DNA from: an uncultured Oribacterium sp.
GTDB taxonomy: Bacteria > Bacillota > Clostridia > Lachnospirales > Lachnospiraceae
Assembly (NCBI GenBank): GCA_900770445.1
Contig: CAAGKO010000009.1
Location: 1 to 64,000 of the forward strand
Direction of reading: 5' to 3'
DNA: 64,000 nt
Position 1 is the first letter of the stretch, and each line of letters opens with the position of its first letter. A program made the translations under genes and the position numbers. Of this stretch, positions 15,114 through 23,771 are shown in pieces. The notes under the pieces are model-generated. The model worked only from the letters and a program-made list of their open reading frames with translations. It made no database searches and was not told the DNA's origin.

Positions 15114-18025
15114 AAAAACGAATGATGGCAAGCCTACTGGTAGCTGTGATGATTATAACTATGGTACAGTCTACGGTGCTTGCAGACTCTAATGAATCCA
15201 TGAAACTACTTATGGAAAGTGAAGAGACGACAGATTCCCGCGACGATGATACGGCATCTCCGTCCGAGATCGATCGTGAAGAGACAACAGACTTCTGTGA
15301 CGATGATGTGTCATCTCCATCCGACATTGAAGAAATCGAGCCGTTCGCAGAAGTAAACTATGAGGTATCCACCGACGCTGAGCTTATCACAGCACTGGAT
15401 AAGATTAAGGCAAGCGAGGATACCGAAGCCACCATTGTGCTCGAAAAAGATGTAACGGCACCGAGTACTTCCGGCGGTAGCTATATGAGATCCTTTGGTG
15501 TGGATGGTAAGCATATTACAGTAAAGAGCGAAGAGGGAGAAATGAAGAAGCTCTCCTTTCCTTATTATGGTGTTCTGACCGGTGACTGCACCTTTGATAA
15601 TGTCGATGTGACCGGCAGCAGACTGTTCTGCAACGGTTACCAGACGATTTTCACCGAAAACGGTCAGATCCATTTGAGCGAAACGCTCTACGGCGGCGGT
15701 TACCAAACAACGGTAGCCAGTACATATGTTGTTATTGCAGCAACAGGTTATATCAATCCATACTCTGCCAGCGGTTTGCACGATGTGATTGGTGGCTCAT
15801 ATCAGGGATCGGTTGAGGGTGATACCTATCTGGAAATCACAGGTGATATTAAAATGCAGGGTGGCAACCACTTAAACCCTGGTTGCATGAAAGGTGATGG
15901 CAGTAGCGGCGATGGCAGGGATGTGCCCGATGTCTATGTCGGCGGCAATGCTACGCTGATTTATGACAACAAAAGCAGTACCGCGTCTCCTGCAATTGAA
16001 GGCACATACGGCTGCGAAATGAAGGGAGATGTCACGCTGGATGTTCGTGCAGGCCGTGTAGCGGGCATTGTCGGTACGGAGGAACCGGTCGATAAATCCA
16101 TCATTCACGGTAATTTGCATATCATTGCAGGTAATCCTGCTTATGAGAATACCGATCAGGTTCTGCGGTTAGGTAGCAACTGGCCGATTATTGGCGCAGG
16201 CAATAGCTTTGCAACCTATCCCGGTGTTGAGGGCAATTATACGGTAGACGGCAACATTACGATCGACACCTATGAAAATGTATGGGCATGGGACAAAGGA
16301 ACTGAGCCCACCTCGTATGATCTGCCGGAAATCTACGGAGCCTTGCGCGGTGATGTAGGCGGCAGCATTACGATCAATGCCCACGGTTCTCATGTACAGA
16401 ACATTTTCGGTGCAAGCGATTCGGTTATTCAGGGTTCAGTTACGGTCAATGCAACCGATGTTGAACTGAAAAACAGCGAGTATGATACTGAATATGATGA
16501 AGGCTATCTTTTCGGCCTGTGGGAAAGAGGTATCCCAGCTACCGCCAAAGGCCCAGTGACCGTAACGGTAAACGGCGGCGATGTGGGCCTTGTGATGGCT
16601 ACCGATCAAGAAACTGTACCGGCGGGGTCTTCCATTAATGTCACCGGAAAGCCGAAAATCCGCAACGGTATCCGCGGAACACAGGCAAGTTCTTATTCGA
16701 CCGAATTCCCGGTTGCCAATGTCTATGCCTGTGAGGCAACCATTCCGTTCATCAAGGGGATGTCGCAAGTCAATATCACAAACAATTCCGCAGTGACTGC
16801 CCATATTATGACCAGCAATGCCGGCTTGTTGGTAGAGGAAGGCAGCAGCCTGACAACGGATAACGGTCAGGTCTGGATTTGGGGCGATACTGTCATTAAC
16901 GGCACCTGGGAACAGCTGCATAGTCAGACGGCTAATTATAACGATATTTTTGTCAATGGCACCACACAGATCGGTTCAACCGGCCATCTGATCAATCATG
17001 GCGCAAGTAATCTGAACGGGGCAGTGACCAATGACGGAGTGATGGCTTTCATGAGATGGGCATTACTTCAGAGTGACTATACGGCGAATCATGGGGAGCT
17101 GCGTCTGCCGGCAGTGGCAGATGGTGCAAATTACGATACCGGTACAATTCCGGTACAAATAAATGGACTTTCCACAGGTACAACTACGGTCAACACAGTT
17201 GATCCGGCAGACTGGAATACATTGAAAAAACCTATGCTCGGCGACAACTATATTCTCTCAAAGAAAAATACGGATGCGCCTGCTCAGGAGGCGTTCCTCT
17301 TGGGGAATGAGGATGCTCTGCAAAGCGGCTGCTTTCTTAAACGTATGGCCGATGCTGACGGCACAGATGACTATTATATGTGGCAGGTGGCCAGTGGAAT
17401 TCGTGTGATCTTCGACAAAGATGGTGGTGATACCGAAGCATCTCCTCACATTATGGTAGAGGAAAAAATCGCTGGCCTCGTAGACCATTTTAATCTGCCT
17501 AATGTCGAACCAACTCGTAGCAACTACGAGTTTACCGGCTGGAATACGAAGCCGGATGGGAGCGGAGATGTGTTCACTGCCGAAACCGATGTTAAAGAAA
17601 GCATGACGGTTTATGCACAGTGGAAGCCTCTCACAAACAACGGCAGTGGTAATCCTGGAGGAACAGGCACCGAAGAGCACCCGGGAGGTGTAAGTGGTGG
17701 CAATGGAAATAACCCTGGAGGAGCTGGCAATGGAGAGCAAACAGGGAATGCAGGTGAAGGTAACAGTGTCATCGGTAGTGGCATAACGGAAGAAACGACC
17801 GCTGCGGATGGCCAGGATTCCGCTACGCTGGTGACGCAGGACAATGCGATCACACCGGACAGTACAAACACACCGGAAAAGGCAGACGCACAGGATAGGC
17901 CGCAACCGCTGGCCGCGCACAGATCTGTAAAAACCGGTGATGAAAGCAATATGGTTCTGTGGTTCACGCTGATGCTTATCTCAGTTTGTGCATTTACAAG
18001 TGATTATATTTATAAGAGAAAGTAG
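15110..18025 (+). CDS. Large cell-wall-anchored surface protein with Listeria-Bacteroides repeat
   Basis: A 971-residue exported protein. Residues 1-25 form a signal peptide (cleavage near VLADS). The long middle part (about 80-740) is Gly/Asn/Thr-rich with many short beta-strand phrases such as GSVTVNATDVELKN and GPVTVTVNGGDV, suggesting a beta-solenoid adhesin fold. Residues ~770-845 form an InlB B-repeat-like domain (FDKDGGDTEASP to WNTKPDGSGDVFTAET to VYAQW). Then comes a Gly/Pro linker and a sorting signal: SVKTGDES, a hydrophobic helix (MVLWFTLMLISVCAF) and the tail YKRK, a variant of LPxTG. Base composition is more AT-rich than the neighbours, which suggests transfer together with the PucR-like gene. 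Confidence 0.85.
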   Translation: MKKRMMASLLVAVMIITMVQSTVLADSNESMKLLMESEETTDSRDDDTASPSEIDREETTDFCDDDVSSPSDIEEIEPFAEVNYEVSTDAELITALDKIKASEDTEATIVLEKDVTAPSTSGGSYMRSFGVDGKHITVKSEEGEMKKLSFPYYGVLTGDCTFDNVDVTGSRLFCNGYQTIFTENGQIHLSETLYGGGYQTTVASTYVVIAATGYINPYSASGLHDVIGGSYQGSVEGDTYLEITGDIKMQGGNHLNPGCMKGDGSSGDGRDVPDVYVGGNATLIYDNKSSTASPAIEGTYGCEMKGDVTLDVRAGRVAGIVGTEEPVDKSIIHGNLHIIAGNPAYENTDQVLRLGSNWPIIGAGNSFATYPGVEGNYTVDGNITIDTYENVWAWDKGTEPTSYDLPEIYGALRGDVGGSITINAHGSHVQNIFGASDSVIQGSVTVNATDVELKNSEYDTEYDEGYLFGLWERGIPATAKGPVTVTVNGGDVGLVMATDQETVPAGSSINVTGKPKIRNGIRGTQASSYSTEFPVANVYACEATIPFIKGMSQVNITNNSAVTAHIMTSNAGLLVEEGSSLTTDNGQVWIWGDTVINGTWEQLHSQTANYNDIFVNGTTQIGSTGHLINHGASNLNGAVTNDGVMAFMRWALLQSDYTANHGELRLPAVADGANYDTGTIPVQINGLSTGTTTVNTVDPADWNTLKKPMLGDNYILSKKNTDAPAQEAFLLGNEDALQSGCFLKRMADADGTDDYYMWQVASGIRVIFDKDGGDTEASPHIMVEEKIAGLVDHFNLPNVEPTRSNYEFTGWNTKPDGSGDVFTAETDVKESMTVYAQWKPLTNNGSGNPGGTGTEEHPGGVSGGNGNNPGGAGNGEQTGNAGEGNSVIGSGITEETTAADGQDSATLVTQDNAITPDSTNTPEKADAQDRPQPLAAHRSVKTGDESNMVLWFTLMLISVCAFTSDYIYKRK

Positions 18026-18138
18026 ATTTCTTTGTACGCTCGCTTCGTCGTGCAGGGACAACTGCTCGAAATCTGAAAGGCAGCCATTGACGTGACTCCG
18101 GGGCTCTTGCCGATTTCAGTAGAAGTTATTTCCAGACA

Positions 18139-18174
18139 GCAAACGACCTGCCCCGCGAGGGACAGGTCGTTTGC
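18139..18174. terminator. Bidirectional terminator-like hairpin between the surface protein and asnB
   Basis: GCAAACGACCTGCCCC (18139-18154) pairs with GGGACAGGTCGTTTGC (18159-18174), with one mismatch, between two convergent genes. U tracts are weak on both strands. Confidence 0.6.
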
Positions 18175-18218
18175 CTTAGGGAGTATAGGTTAATACGGCT
18201 ATGCCGTTAACCATCGGA

Positions 18219-19805
18219 TTATTTTCCGGAATCGCCGTAGTTTGAGAGGACGCGGGCGGATGGGTCGTTGACGGCGCATCCGGGCCAGGTCCTGTTCGGC
18301 ATCCAGAAATCGGTGACCATCTGGGACTGTCCCGGATAGTACTCTTCGAAGATTTCGCGGTAGAGGAGCGACTCCTTCGTGAACGGCGTCGCGTGCGTGT
18401 ATTTCTGACGCTTCTCCTCGAATTCCGCGTCGGTATACTGCTTCTCGGCGAACTCCGCGAGGTCATCCTTCATGGAGTGACCGACGGCGTCGGAGAAGGC
18501 CGCCTTCTCACGCATGAGGATGTCCTCCGGCAGGAGATGATCGGCCTCAAACGCGTGACGAAGGAGATACTTACCCTTGTGGTAGTGGTTCAGCTTCTTC
18601 TCCGGATCGATGTGCATCACGTAATCGACGAAGTCAATGTCTCCGAACGGTACGCGTGCCTCGAGAGAGTTTACGCTGATGCAGCGGTCAGCACGAAGTA
18701 CATCGTACATGTGCAGCTCGCGGATACGCTTCTCGGCTTCCTTCTGGAATTCCTCGGCGCTCGGTGCGAAATCGGTGTACTTGTAGCCGAAGAGTTCGTC
18801 GGAGATCTCACCGGTCAGGAGAACACGGACATCGGACTGCTCGTGGATCGCCTTACAGCAGAGATACATGCCGATGGAAGCACGGATGGTGGTGATATCG
18901 TAGGTTCCGAGGGTCGCGATGACCTCCCGAAGGGCGGCCAGGACATCCTCACGGGACATGATGACCTCGTGATGGTTTGCACCGATGTAGTCCGCGACCT
19001 CACGTGCATACTTGAGGTCGATCGCATCGACATCCATACCGATGGCGTAGGTCTCGATCGGCTTCTTCAGAAGCTTCTGAGAAATCGCACAGACGAGCGA
19101 GGAGTCGAGACCACCGGAAAGCAGGAAGCCGACCGGTGCGTCCGCGTCGAGACGCTTCTTCACACCCTCGACGAGAAGATCGTGGATGTTGTGGGCGATC
19201 TCCTCGAGATCGTCGTGCGTGTTGTATTTATGCACCACGGACAGGTCGTGATAGCAGACGAACTGGCCATCCTTATAGTAGTGTCCTGGTGGAAATGGCT
19301 TGATTTCATGGCAGAGACCCACGAGGTTCTTCGGCTCGGAGGCAAATGCCAGCGTGCCGGCGTCAGTGGTGCCATAGTAGAGGGGACGAATACCGATCGG
19401 ATCCCGCGCCGCGATGTAGTCATTGGCCTCTGCGTCGTAAATGATGAGTGCGAACTCCGCGTCGAGCATACGGAACATCTCGGTGCCGAGCTCACGCCAG
19501 AGCGGAAGCAGGATCTCGCAGTCAGAATCGGACTGGAAGGTATAACCTTCCTTCGCGAGCTTCTCACGCAGCGGGCGGAAACCGTAGATCTCGCCGTTGC
19601 AGACCACATAGGAACCATCCAGCTCGAACGGCTGCATGCCGGCGTCGGTCAGGCCCATGATGGCGAGACGATTGAAGCCGAGGTAGCCGTTACCGGTGTC
19701 GACGATACGGGTATCGTCCGGTCCTCTCGATGTAGTCTTCAGAAGCGCGGCCTTGACGACCTCATACTGTGTGCGCTTGTCACAGAATCCGATAATACTG
19801 CACAT
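18219..19805 (-). CDS. asnB: Asparagine synthase B (glutamine-hydrolysing)
   Basis: Makes asparagine from aspartate, ATP and glutamine. I set the start at the ATG at 19805 because the product then begins MCSIIGF, exposing the catalytic Cys2 of class II glutamine amidotransferases; GGGAGAG lies just upstream. The 528-residue protein has the N-terminal amidotransferase domain (SRGPDDTR, NGEIYGF) and the C-terminal synthetase domain with the PP-loop GFLLSGGLDSSLV. Longer in-frame reading upstream crosses the promoter and leader hairpin and should be ignored. A strong promoter and a terminator hairpin in the leader indicate attenuation control. Confidence 0.95.
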   Translation of the reverse strand: MCSIIGFCDKRTQYEVVKAALLKTTSRGPDDTRIVDTGNGYLGFNRLAIMGLTDAGMQPFELDGSYVVCNGEIYGFRPLREKLAKEGYTFQSDSDCEILLPLWRELGTEMFRMLDAEFALIIYDAEANDYIAARDPIGIRPLYYGTTDAGTLAFASEPKNLVGLCHEIKPFPPGHYYKDGQFVCYHDLSVVHKYNTHDDLEEIAHNIHDLLVEGVKKRLDADAPVGFLLSGGLDSSLVCAISQKLLKKPIETYAIGMDVDAIDLKYAREVADYIGANHHEVIMSREDVLAALREVIATLGTYDITTIRASIGMYLCCKAIHEQSDVRVLLTGEISDELFGYKYTDFAPSAEEFQKEAEKRIRELHMYDVLRADRCISVNSLEARVPFGDIDFVDYVMHIDPEKKLNHYHKGKYLLRHAFEADHLLPEDILMREKAAFSDAVGHSMKDDLAEFAEKQYTDAEFEEKRQKYTHATPFTKESLLYREIFEEYYPGQSQMVTDFWMPNRTWPGCAVNDPSARVLSNYGDSGK

Positions 19806-19921
19806 ATGGTTACTCTCCCTAATAAATTTATGTCCGTCGAAAGCTCGCCGCTGTGCCCACAGGGGCTGTGGCGACAGGTGACAGGGCGACTCGGGTCGTG
19901 CGCTGCCAGACCGGACAGAAT

Positions 19922-19968
19922 AAAAAAGACGGCAGAGATGTAGCGATACACGCGACACCTTTGCCGTC
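19922..19968 (-). terminator. Attenuator hairpin in the asnB leader
   Basis: On the minus strand GACGGCA (19968-19962) pairs with TGCCGTC (19934-19928), with an inner TGTCGCG/CGCTACA stem, followed by TTTTTT (19927-19922). The hairpin begins only about 8 nt after the predicted start site and lies more than 100 nt before asnB, so read-through must be regulated or partial. Confidence 0.7.
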
Positions 19969-19982
19969 CATTGATGCTCCAC

Positions 19983-20011
19983 ATTATGAAACGGTGCGAA
20001 AAGATTGTCAA
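19983..20011 (-). promoter_or_regulatory. asnB promoter
   Basis: On the minus strand a perfect TTGACA (20011-20006), a 17-bp spacer and CATAAT (19988-19983). Confidence 0.75.
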
Positions 20012-20072
20012 GCGTCGATTTGGAATAGCAGATATTCGCCATGCGAATCAGTCGCTGGTACTGGCCGAAGAC

Positions 20073-20164
20073 GTTTGAGGCGCTCCTCATTCGCCCACCC
20101 CCATGAAAACAGTGGCTACCTGCATGCGTTGGACCCACCCCAAGCTCATGAGGAGGCCTCAAAC
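20073..20164. repeat. GTTTG-ended hairpin element with two G-runs (92 bp, divergent copy)
   Basis: GTTTGAGGCGCTCCTCAT at the left and ATGAGGAGGCCTCAAAC at the right are inverted. Between them CCCACCCCC and CCCACCCC occur, so both G-runs are on the minus strand. The layout is like the 69-bp elements at 20794, 35443 and 36342, but longer. It lies upstream of the asnB promoter. Confidence 0.6.
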
Positions 20165-20222
20165 ATCTGGCAACTCGGAAGTAAAATAGACAATTTCACA
20201 AAAACCGTTTATAGCGTTCATA

Positions 20223-20696
20223 CGCCATTAGTTTTTATGATTTTTGTTACAAATAAGCGATTTTCTGGCTGAGTGACATTAGATGGTTTTCGCAAAGCGA
20301 GGTTTTCAAAGAGCGATGCCATTATATTTTCAGGAGTTTGTAATAAACAGGGCATTTTCAAGATGCGTGCCATTAAGTGACTTTTACAAATTCTAAATTT
20401 CAGCGATCTGTGCCATTAGATTATTTCACAGATTAAGAAATATCAGACTCTGTGACATTAAGCATTTGGCTTCGCAGATGGAATACGGGGCGATTTACGA
20501 AGAAAAATCTGGACGGAGATAAAGTCACAGCTTCTGAAATGGGCGGTTTTGCGTCAAAAATCGGGATTTCACTCGGATTTTACTGGGCGAGAGTGACGGG
20601 ACTTAATGTCATAGACTCGCCAGGTGAGGAAGCTGTGAAAAAGTATAATGGCATACGATTCGGATAAAGTAAATTTGTGAAAAAACTGATGCCAGT
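20223..20696. repeat. TG(C/A)CATTA array, copy 1 (inverted partner at 35654-36083)
   Basis: Six forward motifs related to TG(C/A)CATTA start at 20223, 20274, 20317, 20368, 20411 and 20453 (spacing 51, 43, 51, 43, 42 bp). Each is followed by a TTYRCAAA-like block. Further right are reversed motifs (TTAATGTCA near 20604 and TATAATGGCA near 20646). The frames seen inside are not conserved proteins. Together with the element at 20794-20862 and the end motif GGCTGAACTGTTA at about 20928 this explains most of the 1.3-kb gap between asnB and dapL. Confidence 0.75.
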
Positions 20697-20793
20697 CATC
20701 ACTCGGTCCCCCTCTTACCGTTGGCAGCCTTACCATTTTTCACTGTTTTGATGCAGCTTCACCCGCTCGAACGAAAACAGGCGCCGATTTTTC

Positions 20794-20862
20794 GTTTGCC
20801 TGCACGGGGCGGGGCAGATATGTAAGTAGATAAAAGACATATACTGGGGTGGGCAGGCAAAC
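20794..20862. repeat. 69-bp GTTTGCCTGC hairpin with GGGGCGGGG and GGGGTGGG runs
   Basis: GTTTGCCTGC and GCAGGCAAAC form the closing stem. Inside are two G-runs and a purine-rich GTAAGTAGATAAAAGAC segment. Same-length copies lie at 35443-35511 (inverted) and 36342-36410. Confidence 0.75.
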
Positions 20863-20976
20863 GAGAAGCGGTGCCCCGGTATGGACATCACTTGAGAATT
20901 ATCCAGGTTACAAAATCACCCAGGCTGAACTGTTACTAGTGAATACCAGCCATAATATTTTGTAATCAAAGATTTC

Positions 20977-21004
20977 TTGACATTCGCGTTTCCGAAATTA
21001 TAAT
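20977..21004 (+). promoter_or_regulatory. dapL promoter
   Basis: Perfect TTGACA (20977-20982), a 16-bp spacer and perfect TATAAT (20999-21004). Confidence 0.8.
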
Positions 21005-21010
21005 GTCATC

Positions 21011-21058
21011 AAAAGGGCAAGGGCGTCCTGGTTTCACCAGAGAGTCTATGCCCTTTTT
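21011..21058 (+). terminator. Attenuator hairpin in the dapL leader
   Basis: AAAAGGGCA (21011-21019) pairs with TGCCCTTTTT (21049-21058), with an inner CTGGT/ACCAG stem. It starts at the predicted transcription start and lies about 50 bp before the dapL ATG, an arrangement like that of asnB. Confidence 0.7.
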
Positions 21059-21111
21059 CATTTGAAAAATACATATCGAACATTCAACATTTCATGCTGG
21101 GGAGTATAAAA

Positions 21112-22314
21112 ATGTCTGCAACGATCAATCAAAACTATCTGAAATTAAATGAGAGCTATCTTTTTGCGGAGATCGCGCGTCGTATCCGTGAGTGGCAGTC
21201 GGCGCATCCGGAGCTCAGCAGTCAGCTGATCCGCATGGGCATCGGTGATGTCACCCGCCCACTGCCGAAGACCGTCGTCGATGCGATGGTGAAGGCGGCG
21301 CAGGAGATGGGTCAGGCCGAGAGCTTCCATGGCTACGGTCCGGAGCAGGGCTACGATTTCCTGAAGACAGCGATCCAGTCTTATTATAAGAAGTTCGGCG
21401 TTCAGCTCGCCCTCGACGAGATCTTCATCTCGGACGGCGCGAAGTCCGATCTCGGCAACATCCTGGATCTCTTCGATGAGAAGAACACCGTGCTCGTCAC
21501 CGACCCGGTCTATCCGGTCTACGTCGACACCAACATGATGTCCGGCCGGAAGATCATCTACGCGATGTCTTCTGAAGAAAACGGATTCCTGCCGCTTCCG
21601 GCACCAGAGTACCGGGCCGACATCATCTACCTCTGCAGCCCGAACAACCCGACCGGTGCCGTCTATGACCGCGAGGGCCTCACGAAGTGGGTGCGTTTCG
21701 CACAGGAGAACAACGCCATCCTCCTTTTCGATGCCGCCTATGAGTGCTTCGTGACCGGCGACCTGCCGCACAGTATCTATGAGATCCCGGGCGCACGTGA
21801 CGTCGCGATCGAGTTCTGCAGCTTCTCGAAGAAGGCCGGATTCACGGGTACCCGTTGCGGCTACACCGTCGTACCGGACACCCTGAAGCGCGAGGGCGCG
21901 AGCCTCAACAAGATGTGGCTTCGCCGCCAGACCACGAAGTTCAACGGCGTGAGCTACATCACCCAGCGCGGTGCAGAGGCCGTCTTCACCGAGGCCGGCG
22001 AGCGGGAGATCGAGGAGAACCTGCAGTACTACAGGGACAATGCCTCCATCATCACCGAAACGATGGATCGTCTCCATATCTACTATACCGGTGGCAAGAA
22101 TTCACCGTACATCTGGCTCAAGTGCCCTGGCGACATGGACAGCTGGAGCTTCTTCGATAAGCTTCTGAATGAAGCCTACGTGGTCGGCACCCCGGGCGCC
22201 GGCTTCGGAAAGAGCGGCGAGAAGTTCTTCCGCCTCACTGCCTTCTCGACCCACGAGAATACCCGCGAGGCGATGGCCCGCTTCGAGAAGCTCGTCCGGT
22301 CGATGAGTTTATAA
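21112..22314 (+). CDS. dapL: LL-diaminopimelate aminotransferase
   Basis: A PLP enzyme converting tetrahydrodipicolinate directly to LL-diaminopimelate with glutamate as amino donor, for lysine and peptidoglycan. Its 400 residues match the usual DapL size. The N-terminal NYLKLNESYLFAEIARRI and RMGIGDVTRPLP are family signatures. The fold-type I aminotransferase motifs include YLCSPNNPTGAVYD and SFSKKAGFTGTRCGY, with Lys240 (the SFSK lysine) as likely Schiff-base residue. The ATG at 21112 follows GGGGAG. It uses glutamate, which links it to the GS/GOGAT genes downstream. Confidence 0.93.
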   Translation: MSATINQNYLKLNESYLFAEIARRIREWQSAHPELSSQLIRMGIGDVTRPLPKTVVDAMVKAAQEMGQAESFHGYGPEQGYDFLKTAIQSYYKKFGVQLALDEIFISDGAKSDLGNILDLFDEKNTVLVTDPVYPVYVDTNMMSGRKIIYAMSSEENGFLPLPAPEYRADIIYLCSPNNPTGAVYDREGLTKWVRFAQENNAILLFDAAYECFVTGDLPHSIYEIPGARDVAIEFCSFSKKAGFTGTRCGYTVVPDTLKREGASLNKMWLRRQTTKFNGVSYITQRGAEAVFTEAGEREIEENLQYYRDNASIITETMDRLHIYYTGGKNSPYIWLKCPGDMDSWSFFDKLLNEAYVVGTPGAGFGKSGEKFFRLTAFSTHENTREAMARFEKLVRSMSL

Positions 22315-22323
22315 AAATTTAAT

Positions 22324-22402
22324 GGGGTCTGACCCCATTAAGTATCGGGGAGTGACGATGGTACGGCGGCCTGCATTGGTAAGCGGGCAGGGGTCAGACC
22401 CC
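22324..22402. repeat. Pair of inverted GGGGTC(T/A)GACCCC palindromes after dapL
   Basis: GGGGTCTGACCCC at 22324-22336 and GGGGTCAGACCCC at 22390-22402 bracket 53 bp that includes CCTGCATTGG. The first is flanked by TTTAAT/ATTAAG. This pair fills the spacer between dapL and glnA. Confidence 0.75.
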
Positions 22403-22542
22403 ATAAACTGCCGAGGACACGGACAGCCGATGCATGGCAGCTATAGCAAAAAGTACTGTATTCTGAGGAAAAAGCGAGTTTACATATGATCGATTTAAGT
22501 AATACAATATTTAAAACCTATGATGATGTTGAGGTGAAGGAT

Positions 22543-23751
22543 ATGAATTCGTATGAAGACATCCTCGAGTTTGTGGAAGAGGAGAATGTCAAGTTTATAA
22601 GACTCGCTTTTTTCGATGTGTTCGGCGTTCAGAAGAACATCGCGATCATGCCGGATGAGCTGAAGCGTGCGTTCAGTGAGGGCATCAGCATCGATGCGAG
22701 CTCGGTATGCGGCTTCGGTGCGGATGTCCGTTCCGATATCTTCCTTCGTCCGGATCCGACGACCATGTCGATCGTGCCGTGGCGTCCGGTCGATGGCCGT
22801 GTGGCACGGATGTTCTGTGACATCGAGTATCCGGATGGAAAGACCTTCGAGAAGGACAGTCGCTGGATCCTGAAGCAGGCGGTCGAAAAGGCGGCCGATC
22901 GTGGCATCCACGTGAACTTCGGCACCGAGGTCGAGTTCTACATCTTTAAGCTCGACGATGACGGCAACCGCACGATGATTCCGCAGGACCAGGCGTCCTA
23001 CATGGACATCGCGCCGGAGGATCATGGTGAGAACATCCGCCGCGACATCAGCTTCGCCCTCGTGGACATGGGCATCCGCCCGGAGGCAAGTCATCACGAG
23101 ATGGGCCCGGGACAGAACGAGATCGACTTCCGTTATGCCGATCCGCTGATAGCGGCGGACAATGCTTCCACCTTCAAGTGGGTGGTGAAGTCCATCGCGA
23201 CATCGGATGGCGTGTGGGCTGATTTTTCGCCGAAGCCACTCGCCGACAAGCCGGGCAACGGCATGCACATCAACATGTCGGTGGAGTCCCGTGACGGACA
23301 GGATCACAGCGCCGCCTTCATGGCGGGCATCCTCGAGCATATCCGTGAGATGACGCTCTTCCTGAATCCGACCCGGGAGAGCTACGAGCGACTCGGTGAC
23401 ATGAAGGCACCGAAGTTCGTGAGCTGGTCCGAGCAGAACCGCTCACAGCTCATCCGTATCCCGGCGAGCCGCTCGGATCTCAAGCGCTTCGAGCTCCGTT
23501 CACCGGATCCGATGGCGAATCCGTACCTCGCCTTCGCCCTGCTGATCTACGCCGGCCTCGATGGTATCGAGCGCGGACTCGAGCCGATGGCACCGCTGGA
23601 TGTGAACCTGTTTAAGGCGGACGCATCCATCACGGATCAGCTGAAGCGCCTGCCGCAGTCACTCGACGAGGCTGCCGCCTACGCACAGAGCTCCGAGTTC
23701 ATCCGGTCGATCGTGCCGGCGGAGTACTTCGACGCATATACGATTCTTTAG
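22543..23751 (+). CDS. glnA: Glutamine synthetase type I
   Basis: Makes glutamine from glutamate, ammonium and ATP. The ATG at 22543 with GAGGTGAAGG just upstream gives a 402-residue protein starting MNSYEDILEFVEEENVKFIR. A longer start at 22486 (MIDLSNTIF...) is possible but has a poor ribosome site. Catalytic-domain motifs: FGTEVEFYIF, HHEMGPGQNEIDF, NGMHINMSV, and the ATP/glutamate loop RSQLIRIPASRSDLKRFELR. It is shorter than the 440-470 residues of many GSI enzymes and lacks an adenylylation loop, as in Gram-positive alpha-type GSI. It is followed after 20 bp by the ANTAR regulator, so the two are one operon. Confidence 0.93.
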   Translation: MNSYEDILEFVEEENVKFIRLAFFDVFGVQKNIAIMPDELKRAFSEGISIDASSVCGFGADVRSDIFLRPDPTTMSIVPWRPVDGRVARMFCDIEYPDGKTFEKDSRWILKQAVEKAADRGIHVNFGTEVEFYIFKLDDDGNRTMIPQDQASYMDIAPEDHGENIRRDISFALVDMGIRPEASHHEMGPGQNEIDFRYADPLIAADNASTFKWVVKSIATSDGVWADFSPKPLADKPGNGMHINMSVESRDGQDHSAAFMAGILEHIREMTLFLNPTRESYERLGDMKAPKFVSWSEQNRSQLIRIPASRSDLKRFELRSPDPMANPYLAFALLIYAGLDGIERGLEPMAPLDVNLFKADASITDQLKRLPQSLDEAAAYAQSSEFIRSIVPAEYFDAYTIL

Positions 23752-23771
23752 TAACATTTAGGGAGATTCAC

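Noticed and set aside
19922..19976. T-box riboswitch upstream of asnB
   Set aside because: The leader has a terminator and a GGTGTCGCG word, but the promoter lies only about 8 nt before it, leaving no space for a specifier stem, and the T-box core is absent.
20223..20460. CRISPR-like array of short repeats
   Set aside because: The repeated word is only about 8 bp, degenerate, with uneven 42-51-bp steps, and spacers are conserved in an inverted copy elsewhere. No cas genes are present.
20452..20667. 71-codon frame inside the repeat region and a 139-codon frame in its inverted partner (35643-36062)
   Set aside because: The frames do not correspond over their length between the two repeat copies and lack ribosome sites; the DNA spacing, not a protein, is conserved.
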